Program-made: the position numbers and the translations under genes
Notes under the pieces: generated by a model
Seen by the model: the letters and a program-made list of their open reading frames with translations, nothing else
Databases searched by the model: none
Told to the model about the DNA's origin: nothing
In this document: piece by piece, positions 54,960 through 62,834 of the stretch
Layout of the letters: each line of letters opens with the position of its first letter
Numbering within the stretch: position 1 is the first letter of the stretch
Assembly: GCF_031450805.1 (NCBI RefSeq)
Contig: NZ_JARTVY010000001.1
Coordinates: forward strand, 1,240,001 to 1,304,000
Reading direction: 5' to 3'
Length of the DNA: 64,000 nucleotides
Source: Caballeronia sp031450805
GTDB taxonomy: Bacteria; Pseudomonadota; Gammaproteobacteria; Burkholderiales; Burkholderiaceae

Positions 54960-55204
54960 GCACGGTGGCCTTTGCCATCGGTCAAGCGCGATCGATTGCG
55001 ATCCTCGGATCGCTCGCCAGCGTGCGTCGCCCACATCCATTTCTCCGATTCAGCTCCGCATCGAAGCAACCGGCGAGCCACCGCTGAGCGCCGCGTAAGG
55101 GCTTTCTCGCGGCGATGCAGCAGCGTGACGCGCAAGCCCTTGCCGTGCTTTGGCGCAGCAGAAGTCAACCCCGCGCACGCGTTTCCTCAGCAAAAAAAAC
55201 CTTT
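54960..55204. other. intergenic region upstream of the nrdA promoter
   Basis: About 245 bp with no supported gene. An AAGGGCTT/AAGCCCTT inverted repeat (55097-55104 and 55134-55141) could end the preceding transcript but has no U-tract. An eight-A run at 55192-55199 precedes the promoter. Confidence 0.5.
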
Positions 55205-55232
55205 TTGAGACCGTGCGAAGTTCCACTATACT
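55205..55232 (+). promoter_or_regulatory. nrdA sigma-70 promoter
   Basis: TTGAGA (55205-55210) and TATACT (55227-55232) are 16 bp apart, within an AT-rich patch. The -10 lies inside the first NrdR box, so repressor binding would block RNA polymerase directly. The nrdA ATG is about 395 nt downstream of the predicted start. Confidence 0.75.
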
Positions 55233-55269
55233 TGGTGCCGACAGACGTACTTTGCACTATATCTTGTGT
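55223..55269 (+). promoter_or_regulatory. pair of NrdR boxes upstream of nrdA
   Basis: Box 1 is CCACTATACTTGGTGC (55223-55238) and box 2 is GCACTATATCTTGTGT (55254-55269). Box 2 is nearly identical to the NrdR consensus acaCwATATcTwGtgt. The CACTATA cores are exactly 31 bp apart, three helical turns, which is the spacing NrdR dimers need. They indicate repression of nrdA when dATP is plentiful. Confidence 0.85.
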
Positions 55270-55636
55270 TGTCGAGGCGGCGCCCGCTCCCACGAGCCGG
55301 CGCCGTTGGCTTTCCGGCGCAAGAGAAGTTCGGCGGGCGCCGGGCGGTTCCCGGGCTTCGGGGCATACGCGAAGCGCGCCGAGCGCCGGCGAGCAGCATC
55401 GTGAGGAAGCAGGCAAGAGAACGCGAGTCGCGTCGACCGATAACCGCGCGCCAACGCGGGTCCCGCACGCGGCGCCAAGAACATGCGGGCCGTCATCGCC
55501 GGGAATCGCGTTCAGAGTCGGCTTCACGGCTGGAATTCACAGCCCGGCTTCACCGCAAAAAATCCGCGCGACGCGCGCGGGACAAGTGATAAATCCGCGG
55601 ATCATCCGCACCATTCGAACACCAGGAGTTTTGCAC
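55270..55636 (+). other. long GC-rich 5' leader of nrdA
   Basis: About 370 nt between the second NrdR box and the nrdA start. An open frame runs through it in phase with nrdA, but it has no conserved content and a proper AGGAG site occurs only before 55637. No known riboswitch pattern is visible, including no cobalamin-box. Confidence 0.5.
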
Positions 55637-58636
55637 ATGCAAACCACCGAAAACGCCACGTCTTCCTTCGAAGGCGCATCCGCACAGCCGGCAGGCGGTG
55701 CGCAGGTTCCGGGCGCGCAAGCGCTCGCGCCCAACACGACGTTTGCCGACTACAAGGTCATCCGTCGCAACGGAAGCGTGGTGTCGTTCGAGCCGTCGAA
55801 GATTTCCATCGCCGTGACGAAGGCGTTCATCGCCGTCAATGGCGGGCAGGGGGCGGCTTCGGCACGCGTGCGCGAGCTCGTCGAGCAACTGACGCAGGCG
55901 GTCGTGCGCGCGCTCGTGCGCAGCCGTCCGCACGGCGGCACGTTCCACATCGAAGACATTCAGGATCAGGTCGAACTCGCGCTAATGCGCGGCGGCGAGC
56001 ACAACGTCGCGCGCGCCTACGTGCTGTATCGCGAGAAGCGCACCCAGCAGCGGTCGCAAGAACGTTCGGCCGCGCAGAACGCGCAGTCGCCCGAAGGCGG
56101 CGTCATCAACGTGACGGACAACGGCGTCACGCGCCCGCTCGATATGGAAGCGCTGAAAGCGCTGATCGTGTCCGCATGCGCGAATCTGGGCGATGCGGTG
56201 TCCGCTGATCCAATCGTCGCCGAAACGGTGAAGAACCTGTACGACGGCGTGCCGATGAGCCAGGTCTACGACTCGGCCATTCTCGCGGCCCGCACGATGA
56301 TCGAAAAGGACCCGGCGTACAGCCAGGTCACGGCGCGCATCCTGCTGCACACGATCCGCCGCGAAATCCTCGAAGAAGAAGTGACGCAGGCCGAAATGGG
56401 CGAGCGTTACGCGGAATACTTCCCGCAGTTCATCAAGCGCGGCGTCGAAGCCGGCCTGCTCGACGAGAAGCTGCAACAGTTCGACCTGAAGCGTCTGGGC
56501 GCCGCGCTCGACCAGAACCGCGACCTGCAGTTCGGCTATCTCGGCCTGCAGACGCTGTACGACCGCTACTTCCTGCACGTCGACGGCACGCGCATCGAGT
56601 TGCCGCAGGCGTTCTTCATGCGCGTCGCGATGGGTCTGTCGCTCAACGAAATCGACCGTGAAGCGCGTGCGATCGAGTTCTACAACGTGCTGTCGTCGTT
56701 CGACTTCATGTCGTCGACGCCGACGCTGTTCAACTCGGGCACGCATCGCTCGCAGTTGTCGTCGTGCTATCTGACGACCGTCGCCGACGACCTCGACGGC
56801 ATCTACGAAGCGCTGAAGGAAAACGCGCTGCTCTCGAAGTTCGCGGGCGGCCTCGGCAACGACTGGACGCGCGTGCGTGCGCTCGGCTCGCACATCAAGG
56901 GCACGAATGGCAAGTCGCAGGGCGTCGTGCCGTTTCTGAAGGTGGTGAACGACACGGCCGTCGCCGTGAATCAGGGTGGCAAGCGCAAGGGCGCGGTGTG
57001 CGCGTACCTGGAGACGTGGCACCTGGACATCGAGGAATTCCTCGAGCTGCGCAAGAACACGGGCGATGACCGCCGCCGCACGCACGACATGAACACGGCG
57101 AACTGGATTCCCGACCTGTTCATGAAGCGCGTCCACGAAGGCGGCGACTGGACGCTGTTCTCGCCGGCCACGTGCCCGGACCTGCACGATCTGTTCGGCG
57201 CGGAGTTCGAGAAGGCGTACACGGCTTACGAAGACAAGGCGGCGCGCGGCGAGATCAAGCTGTTCAAGAAGGTGCCGGCGGCGCAATTGTGGCGCAAGAT
57301 GCTGGGCATGCTGTTCGAGACGGGCCACCCGTGGATCACGTTCAAGGACCCGTGCAACGTGCGTTCGCCGCAGCAGCACGTGGGCGTCGTTCACTCGTCC
57401 AACCTGTGCACGGAAATCACGCTGAACACGAGCGACAGCGAAATCGCCGTGTGCAACCTGGGTTCGGTGAACCTCGTCGCGCACCTGACGAAGCAGGCCG
57501 ACGGCACGCTCGCGCTGGATCATGCGAAGCTGAAGCGCACGATCAGCGTCGCGATGCGCATGCTCGACAACGTCATCGACATCAATTACTACGCGGTGGC
57601 GAAGGCGCGCAATTCGAACCTGAAGCATCGTCCGGTAGGCATGGGCATCATGGGCTTCCAGGACTGCCTGCACTTGCTGCGCACGCCGTACGCGTCTGCG
57701 GATGCGGTGGAGTTCGCGGATCGTTCGATGGAAGCTGTCTGCTACTACGCGTATTACGCGTCGACGGAACTGGCGGAAGAGCGCGGCCGTTATGCGACGT
57801 ATCGCGGCTCGCTGTGGGATCGCGGCATTCTTCCGCAGGACACGATCAAGCTGCTGGCCGAGGCGCGCGGCGGTTACGTCGAAGTGGATTCGACCGAGAC
57901 GATGGACTGGTCGACGCTGCGTTCGCGCATCGCGACGCACGGCATGCGCAATTCGAACTGCGTGGCGATTGCCCCGACGGCGACGATCTCGAACATTATC
58001 GGCGTGTCGGCGTGTATCGAGCCGACGTTCCAGAATTTGTATGTGAAGTCGAATCTGTCGGGCGAATTCACGGTCGTCAACGACTACCTGGTGCGTGATC
58101 TGAAGGCGCGCGGCCTGTGGGATGAGGTGATGGTGTCGGACCTGAAGTACTTCGACGGCACCTTGTCGCGTATCGACCGCATTCCGGCGGACCTTCGCGC
58201 GATCTACGCGACGGCGTTCGAAGTGGATCCGAAGTGGCTGGTGGAAGCGGCGTCGCGCCGTCAGAAGTGGATCGATCAGGCGCAGTCGCTGAACATCTAT
58301 ATGGCGGGCGCGTCGGGCAAGAAGCTGGACGAGGTCTATAAGCTCGCGTGGCTGCGTGGTCTGAAGACGACGTATTACCTTCGTACGATGGCGGCGACGC
58401 ACGTCGAGAAGTCGACCGTTGCACACGGTGCGCTGAATGCGGTTCCGTCTTCGGGTTCTGATGGTGGGTTCGGTGCTTCGGGTGCTTCGGGTGGCTCCTC
58501 GGCGGCGAGCGGCGCCGCGGGCGGTGGGTTCAATGCGGCATCTGCTTCGGCGGCGGCTGCGCCGGAAGCCGATGGGCCGGTTTGCATGATGCGTCCGGGG
58601 GACCCCGGGTTTGATGAGTGTGAGGCCTGTCAGTAA
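55637..58636 (+). CDS. nrdA: class Ia ribonucleoside-diphosphate reductase, alpha subunit
   Basis: A 999-residue large subunit that reduces NDPs to dNDPs with NrdB. The start at 55637 (MQTTENATSS) has AGGAG nine bases upstream. An ATP-cone allosteric domain begins at about residue 37 (DYKVIRRNGSVVSFEPSKIS). The barrel contains the catalytic NLCTEI cysteine, SSCYLTTVADD, PTATISNIIGVSACIEP, and the radical-path tyrosines in TYYLRT. After a Gly/Ser/Ala-rich linker of about 60 residues the tail ends in CEACQ, the redox pair that passes electrons from thioredoxin or glutaredoxin. NrdR boxes precede it. Confidence 0.97.
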   Translation: MQTTENATSSFEGASAQPAGGAQVPGAQALAPNTTFADYKVIRRNGSVVSFEPSKISIAVTKAFIAVNGGQGAASARVRELVEQLTQAVVRALVRSRPHGGTFHIEDIQDQVELALMRGGEHNVARAYVLYREKRTQQRSQERSAAQNAQSPEGGVINVTDNGVTRPLDMEALKALIVSACANLGDAVSADPIVAETVKNLYDGVPMSQVYDSAILAARTMIEKDPAYSQVTARILLHTIRREILEEEVTQAEMGERYAEYFPQFIKRGVEAGLLDEKLQQFDLKRLGAALDQNRDLQFGYLGLQTLYDRYFLHVDGTRIELPQAFFMRVAMGLSLNEIDREARAIEFYNVLSSFDFMSSTPTLFNSGTHRSQLSSCYLTTVADDLDGIYEALKENALLSKFAGGLGNDWTRVRALGSHIKGTNGKSQGVVPFLKVVNDTAVAVNQGGKRKGAVCAYLETWHLDIEEFLELRKNTGDDRRRTHDMNTANWIPDLFMKRVHEGGDWTLFSPATCPDLHDLFGAEFEKAYTAYEDKAARGEIKLFKKVPAAQLWRKMLGMLFETGHPWITFKDPCNVRSPQQHVGVVHSSNLCTEITLNTSDSEIAVCNLGSVNLVAHLTKQADGTLALDHAKLKRTISVAMRMLDNVIDINYYAVAKARNSNLKHRPVGMGIMGFQDCLHLLRTPYASADAVEFADRSMEAVCYYAYYASTELAEERGRYATYRGSLWDRGILPQDTIKLLAEARGGYVEVDSTETMDWSTLRSRIATHGMRNSNCVAIAPTATISNIIGVSACIEPTFQNLYVKSNLSGEFTVVNDYLVRDLKARGLWDEVMVSDLKYFDGTLSRIDRIPADLRAIYATAFEVDPKWLVEAASRRQKWIDQAQSLNIYMAGASGKKLDEVYKLAWLRGLKTTYYLRTMAATHVEKSTVAHGALNAVPSSGSDGGFGASGASGGSSAASGAAGGGFNAASASAAAAPEADGPVCMMRPGDPGFDECEACQ

Positions 58637-58685
58637 GGGTTTCTAGCTCGGCGCTACCGAGGGCGTTGCTCTCGGGGCGGTTAGG

Positions 58686-58750
58686 CCGGTCACCGTGGTT
58701 TCTTTTCCCCCGGGGGAATAGGGCTTCGGTGCCGGTCTTTTCTTTTGTCG
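58686..58750 (+). terminator. terminator-like structure after nrdA
   Basis: CCGGTCACCG (58686-58695) pairs with CGGTGCCGG (58727-58735) with one bulge, enclosing a second CCCCCGGGGG palindrome. TCTTTTCTTTT follows. It lies 50 bp after the nrdA stop. Confidence 0.7.
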
Positions 58751-58827
58751 GTCTTGTCGTTTGCGTCGTTAAACAAGCTCACCGAAAGACGAGGCATCCC
58801 CCGAACCGCGCGAGCACCGAAACCCAT

Positions 58828-60225
58828 TCATCCCCGCGTCCCACGCGAAATCTCATGTCCCGCATCCCGCGCGAGCCGCGCACTGACCGGCATCGAGAGA
58901 AACGAAAACAGACCCACAACCAGAAACGCAGGCCAGAAGTCCGACCACCGCACGGAAGCGTGCCCATTGAGATACTGCGAAAGCTCGAGCGTGATGCCCG
59001 CGATCGTCACCCCAAGCCCCAGCGAAACCTGCTGCACGAAACTGGCGAGGCTCGTCGCCCGCCCGACATCGCGCGTCTCGATCTCCGCATAAGCGAGCGA
59101 GTTGAGCGAAGTGAACTGCAGCGCAGGAAAGAACCCGCCCAGCAGCACAACCGCCCAGATGACCCACGTCGGGGTGCCGGGAAAGAACGCGCCGCACGCA
59201 GCGATTGCGATCCCCGACAACGCCGCGTTATAAAGCAACGTCTGCCGAAAGCCGAAGCGATGCAACACCCGCGACGCCAGCGATCGCATGAACATGCCGC
59301 CGAACGCAGAAGCACACGTGATCGCGCCGGACTTGAACGCCGTCATGCCAAGCCCTTCCTGCAGCGCGAGGGGCAGCAGAAACGGCACCGCGCCCAGCCC
59401 GATGCGAAAGAGCGAGCCGCCCCCGACGCTCGCCTGAAACGTCGGGACGCGAAAGAAGCGCAAGTCGAGCAACGGCCGCTCGGCGCGTCGCGCGTGCAGG
59501 ATGTACAGCACGACCATCAGCGCGCCCAGCACGCACATCGCGTACGCGACGCTCGGCGGCACCAGCTCGCCGCCGACGAGCGACAGCCCGAGCATCAATA
59601 ACACGCCCGCGCTCGCCGAAAGAAAGAAGCCGAACCAGTCGAGCCGCCCGGGATGCTCCTCGCGCGTGTCGGCGATGTATCGATTGGTCAGGTAGATGCC
59701 GGCGATGCCGATAGGAATGTTGATGAAGAAGATCAGGCGCCAGTGCAGATACGTCGTAATGAAGCCGCCAAGCAGCGGACCGGCCGCAGGTCCGAGCATT
59801 GCAGGCACCGACAGATAGTTCATCGCGCGAATGAACTCCGAGCGACGCACCGAGCGAAAGATGATGATGCGTCCGACAGGCACCATCATCGCGCCGCCGA
59901 CGCCTTGTATGAAACGCGCGACGGTGAACGTGCCGAGCGATGTCGACGCCGCGCACAGCAACGACCCGACGACGAAGATGCCGATGGCCGTGCGGAATAC
60001 GACGCGTGCGCCGAACCGGTCCGCAACCCAGCCGCAGATGGGAATGAACACGCCCAGGCCGAGCACATAACTCGTGACCGCAATCTTGAGTGTGACGGGA
60101 TCGCGTCCGAACGCTCGAGCCATTTCGGGAATCGCAGTGACGATGACGTTGGCGTCGACGCTTTCCATGAACATCGCACATGCGACGATGAGAGGGGCAA
60201 TGAAAGCTTTGACGGCGAGCGGCAT
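58828..60225 (-). CDS. MFS transporter, DHA2 (EmrB/QacA-like) drug exporter family
   Basis: A 465-residue integral membrane protein with about 14 transmembrane helices. Motif A-like GWVADRFGARVVF lies between helices 2 and 3, and an early FMESVDANVIVTAIPEMARAF matches the DHA2 opening segment (normally LDxTIVNVALP), here with VDANVIVTAIP. Proton-driven export of drugs or toxic compounds is expected; the substrate is unknown. There is no adjacent EmrA-type adaptor. It sits on the opposite strand between nrdA and nrdB, diverging from the DUF3820 gene. Confidence 0.9.
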   Translation of the reverse strand: MPLAVKAFIAPLIVACAMFMESVDANVIVTAIPEMARAFGRDPVTLKIAVTSYVLGLGVFIPICGWVADRFGARVVFRTAIGIFVVGSLLCAASTSLGTFTVARFIQGVGGAMMVPVGRIIIFRSVRRSEFIRAMNYLSVPAMLGPAAGPLLGGFITTYLHWRLIFFINIPIGIAGIYLTNRYIADTREEHPGRLDWFGFFLSASAGVLLMLGLSLVGGELVPPSVAYAMCVLGALMVVLYILHARRAERPLLDLRFFRVPTFQASVGGGSLFRIGLGAVPFLLPLALQEGLGMTAFKSGAITCASAFGGMFMRSLASRVLHRFGFRQTLLYNAALSGIAIAACGAFFPGTPTWVIWAVVLLGGFFPALQFTSLNSLAYAEIETRDVGRATSLASFVQQVSLGLGVTIAGITLELSQYLNGHASVRWSDFWPAFLVVGLFSFLSMPVSARLARDAGHEISRGTRG

Positions 60226-60344
60226 CAGAGAACGCGATCATCATGGCGGGAGGAGCGGCGATTATGGCACCGATGTGGAGCACATGCCGACGGTCACCGA
60301 CGCGCTATGTGACGCGATGAACATACACGAGGAGTGAAGAAGCG

Positions 60345-60554
60345 ATGGACCCGCAAGACCTGCAACGTCTCGTCACGCAGACGATGCCCTACGGCAAGTA
60401 CAAGGACCGGCTCCTCGCCGACTTGCCCGGACACTATCTCGCATGGTTCGCGCGTGAGGGTTTTCCTCAAGGCAAGCTCGGCGCGTTGCTCGCACTCATG
60501 CACGAGATCGATCACAACAACCTGCGCTCACTGCTCGATCCACTGCGGCGATGA
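60345..60554 (+). CDS. DUF3820 family protein
   Basis: A 69-residue protein (MDPQDLQRLVTQTMPYGKYK), matching DUF3820: the MPYGKYKD and LPGHYLAWFAREGFPQGKLG blocks are typical of this small putative quorum-sensing-regulated or nuclease-associated family with no firm function. AGGAGTGAAGAAGCG precedes the start. Its stop is directly followed by the putative nrdB regulatory region. Confidence 0.85.
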   Translation: MDPQDLQRLVTQTMPYGKYKDRLLADLPGHYLAWFAREGFPQGKLGALLALMHEIDHNNLRSLLDPLRR

Positions 60555-60578
60555 TGCTTTTTTCGCACTTGCGCGGCG

Positions 60579-60626
60579 GCCCTATAGGTTGTATGAGATG
60601 GGCGCAGCGGACACAATATCTTGTAG
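60579..60626 (+). promoter_or_regulatory. pair of NrdR-like boxes upstream of nrdB
   Basis: Box 2, ACACAATATCTTGTAG (60611-60626), matches the NrdR consensus closely. A weaker box 1, GCCCTATAGGTTGTAT (60579-60594), lies 32 bp upstream, in register over three helical turns. A TATAGG within box 1 could be a -10, but the -35 is poor. This suggests nrdB has its own NrdR-controlled promoter. Confidence 0.65.
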
Positions 60627-61060
60627 CGAACGCGCCGAAAATGCTAAACTTCGGCAACGAAATCGACGCGGTGGAAACGCACCAGGCGGCGTCCATCAGC
60701 GAGTCGAAAGTGTCGTCGGTGCGCGCGAGATGCATACGAAGATCGCGCGTATCAGTGCCGCTTCATCGTCAATGACATCGCATTCGAGATCGCATGAGTC
60801 GCATCGAGTTCACGCGTGTCGAAGATCCATGCGAGTCATCGAACGCCGTACATCGGCACGTGCTGCGTCTGCGTTCACACCACAGCTTCGAAGCATCGAT
60901 GCAACGCAGCGCAGAAGGTATCGAAGCACTCGATGACAGTCAGTCAGGACCGCTTCACACCTGTCTCATCGATGCCCGCATCACGCGTCACACACGAAGC
61001 GAAGAGCCAAGTGTTGTATGCAGGTAGCAACGCTGAATCCAAATCGCTGGAAAACGAGAA

Positions 61061-61095
61061 TTTTCATGAGCAAGCTCTTTTATCGCTCATGAAAA
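61061..61095 (+). repeat. perfect 11-bp inverted repeat in the nrdB leader
   Basis: TTTTCATGAGC (61061-61071) and GCTCATGAAAA (61085-61095), spaced by 13 nt, end 37 bp before the nrdB ATG. As RNA it would be an AU-closed hairpin near the ribosome site; as DNA it could be an operator. Confidence 0.7.
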
Positions 61096-61132
61096 GATGG
61101 TACAAACCGATCTAAATTGATGGTGAGAATTT

Positions 61133-62374
61133 ATGCTCAACTGGGATGACGAGAACACGACCGTAGCTCCCTCGAGCGCTTCGCAACAGAACTCGTTGCG
61201 CAACGCTCAAGGCACGACTTTCGGTACGCAAGCAGCGCATGCTGCAGCTCATCAAGCCGCCCATCAGACTGCTCAGGCGAACAACATCTTCTCCGATGGC
61301 TTCGTTCCCCCCGCAGCCGCCACGCCCTCCGCTGGCGCCATCGCCGCGCAGAGCGAAGCGCGTGTCAACGTCGCAGACAAGCGCATCATCAACGGCAAGA
61401 CCGACGTCAATCAACTGGTCCCGTTCAAGTACAAGTGGGCGTGGGAAAAGTACCTCGCCGGCTGCGCGAATCACTGGATGCCGCAGGAAGTGAACATGTC
61501 GCGAGACATCGCCCTGTGGAAAGACCCGAACGGCCTGTCGGATGACGAGCGTCGCATCGTCAAGCGCAACCTCGGCTTCTTCGTGACGGCGGACTCGCTC
61601 GCCGCGAACAACATCGTGCTCGGCACGTATCGTCACATCACCGCTCCCGAGTGCCGCCAGTTCCTGCTGCGCCAGGCGTTCGAAGAGGCGATCCATACGC
61701 ATGCGTATCAGTACATCGTCGAATCGCTCGGTCTCGACGAAAGCGAGATCTTCAACGCGTATCACGAAGTCAAGTCCATCCGGGACAAGGACGAGTTCCT
61801 CATCCCGTTCATCCAGACGTTGACCGATCCCGCGTTCACCACCGGCACGCTGGAAGCGGACCAGAAATTGCTCAAGTCGTTGATCGTGTTCGCCTGCATC
61901 ATGGAAGGGCTGTTCTTCTATGTGGGCTTCACGCAGATTCTGGCGCTGGGTCGCCAGAACAAGATGACGGGCGCGGCGGAGCAGTACCAGTACATCCTCC
62001 GCGATGAATCGATGCACTGCAATTTCGGCATCGACCTCATCAACCAGATCAAGCTCGAAGAGCCGCAACTGTGGACCGCCGACTTCAAGGCGGAGATTCG
62101 CGAGCTCTTCAAGCAGGCTGTTGATCTCGAATATCGCTACGCTGAAGACACCATGCCGCGCGGGGTTCTCGGCCTGAATGCGTCGATGTTCAAGAGTTAC
62201 CTGCGCTTCATCTGCAATCGGCGTTGCCAGCAGATTGGCCTGGACCCGCTCTACCCGAACGAGGAAAACCCGTTCCCGTGGATGAGCGAAATGATCGACT
62301 TGAAGAAGGAACGCAACTTCTTCGAGACACGCGTGATTGAGTATCAAACCGGCGGCGCGCTGACCTGGGAATAA
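61133..62374 (+). CDS. nrdB: class Ia ribonucleoside-diphosphate reductase, beta subunit
   Basis: A 413-residue radical-generating subunit. The di-iron/tyrosyl-radical core is recognisable: FFVTADSLAANNIV, LRQAFEEAIHTHAYQYI, VFACIMEGLFFYVGF and LRDESMHCNFGIDLI. The first 75 residues are an unusual Ala/Gln/Asn-rich extension (SASQQNSLRNAQGTTFG) ahead of the conserved KRIINGKTDVNQLVPFKYKWAW. The C-terminal tail (YQTGGALTWE) is the NrdA-docking peptide. The start has GGTGAG upstream. It is separated from nrdA by an MFS gene and DUF3820. Confidence 0.96.
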   Translation: MLNWDDENTTVAPSSASQQNSLRNAQGTTFGTQAAHAAAHQAAHQTAQANNIFSDGFVPPAAATPSAGAIAAQSEARVNVADKRIINGKTDVNQLVPFKYKWAWEKYLAGCANHWMPQEVNMSRDIALWKDPNGLSDDERRIVKRNLGFFVTADSLAANNIVLGTYRHITAPECRQFLLRQAFEEAIHTHAYQYIVESLGLDESEIFNAYHEVKSIRDKDEFLIPFIQTLTDPAFTTGTLEADQKLLKSLIVFACIMEGLFFYVGFTQILALGRQNKMTGAAEQYQYILRDESMHCNFGIDLINQIKLEEPQLWTADFKAEIRELFKQAVDLEYRYAEDTMPRGVLGLNASMFKSYLRFICNRRCQQIGLDPLYPNEENPFPWMSEMIDLKKERNFFETRVIEYQTGGALTWE

Positions 62375-62834
62375 CAACGAGCCCAGGACGTGTTGCAGAC
62401 GAAATCGATGGGACGGGCAGGCAGCGGCGTGACACTCACGCGCGCCTGACCGACAAGGTTTAGGAGAACGGTCGCCTGATGCAAAGTGCGCCTACTGACT
62501 TAACGGAGCAAGTGATCCGATTGGAAGACAGGCGTTTTGCGTTCCCTTCATTGGGATGGGCAAACTTCCCCCCGGAAAACGCCAGCGGCAAGCTCGCTGG
62601 CTCGATCAAGCGATGGGCAGCGCTGCGTATGCGCGCTGACTTTATTTGGCGCGCGGTGCCTCGGGGCACGGCGCGCCTTGCCGTATTCATTAGCGTAAGC
62701 AGGTGGGATCAGCGTACGCCGATGAATAATCCGCTTCGTAGCGTGTGCCCTGAGAGCCTCCACGCGGGAAGCGGGTTTTGACGAAGGGTGTTGTTTGAAC
62801 TGACTCTCATCTGAAAACCTGAAGGAGAAAAATC
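62375..62834. other. intergenic region upstream of the histone H1-like gene, with hairpins
   Basis: About 460 bp without a convincing gene. It contains GCCAGCG/CGCTGGC (62581-62601) and a strong GC hairpin (62648-62677). An open frame at 62479-62781 has no family resemblance. TTGACG at 62778 could be a -35, but no -10 follows at the right distance. Confidence 0.5.
62648..62677 (+). other. 13-bp GC-rich hairpin with TCGG loop
   Basis: The arms 62648-62660 and 62665-62677 pair with a single G-G mismatch around a TCGG loop. There is no U-tract. It lies 274 bp after nrdB and 158 bp before the histone gene; it could stabilise the nrdB 3' end or act in the histone leader. Confidence 0.5.

Larger units (their letters stand above)
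60555..61132. other. long upstream region / leader of nrdB
   Basis: A stretch of 578 bp with no supported gene. It holds a putative NrdR box pair near its start (60579-60626) and an 11-bp inverted repeat near its end (61061-61095). The middle, 60660-61020, is full of short repeated words (CATCGA, TCGATG, CGAAG) without a coherent frame. Small open frames there (60794-61027, 60816-61115) lack ribosome sites and family resemblance. Confidence 0.5.

Noticed and set aside
55982..58426. 814-codon open frame antisense to nrdA
   Set aside because: It is a shadow of a strongly coding gene created by GC-rich third positions, with no recognisable content.
60794..61115. Two overlapping open frames of 77 and 99 codons upstream of nrdB
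   Set aside because: No ribosome site and no family resemblance; the segment fits better as leader or spacer.
62479..62781. 100-codon open frame before the histone gene
   Set aside because: Its AGGAG-like site is too far from the ATG (about 13 nt), the composition is not coding-like, and it runs through the 62648-62677 hairpin.
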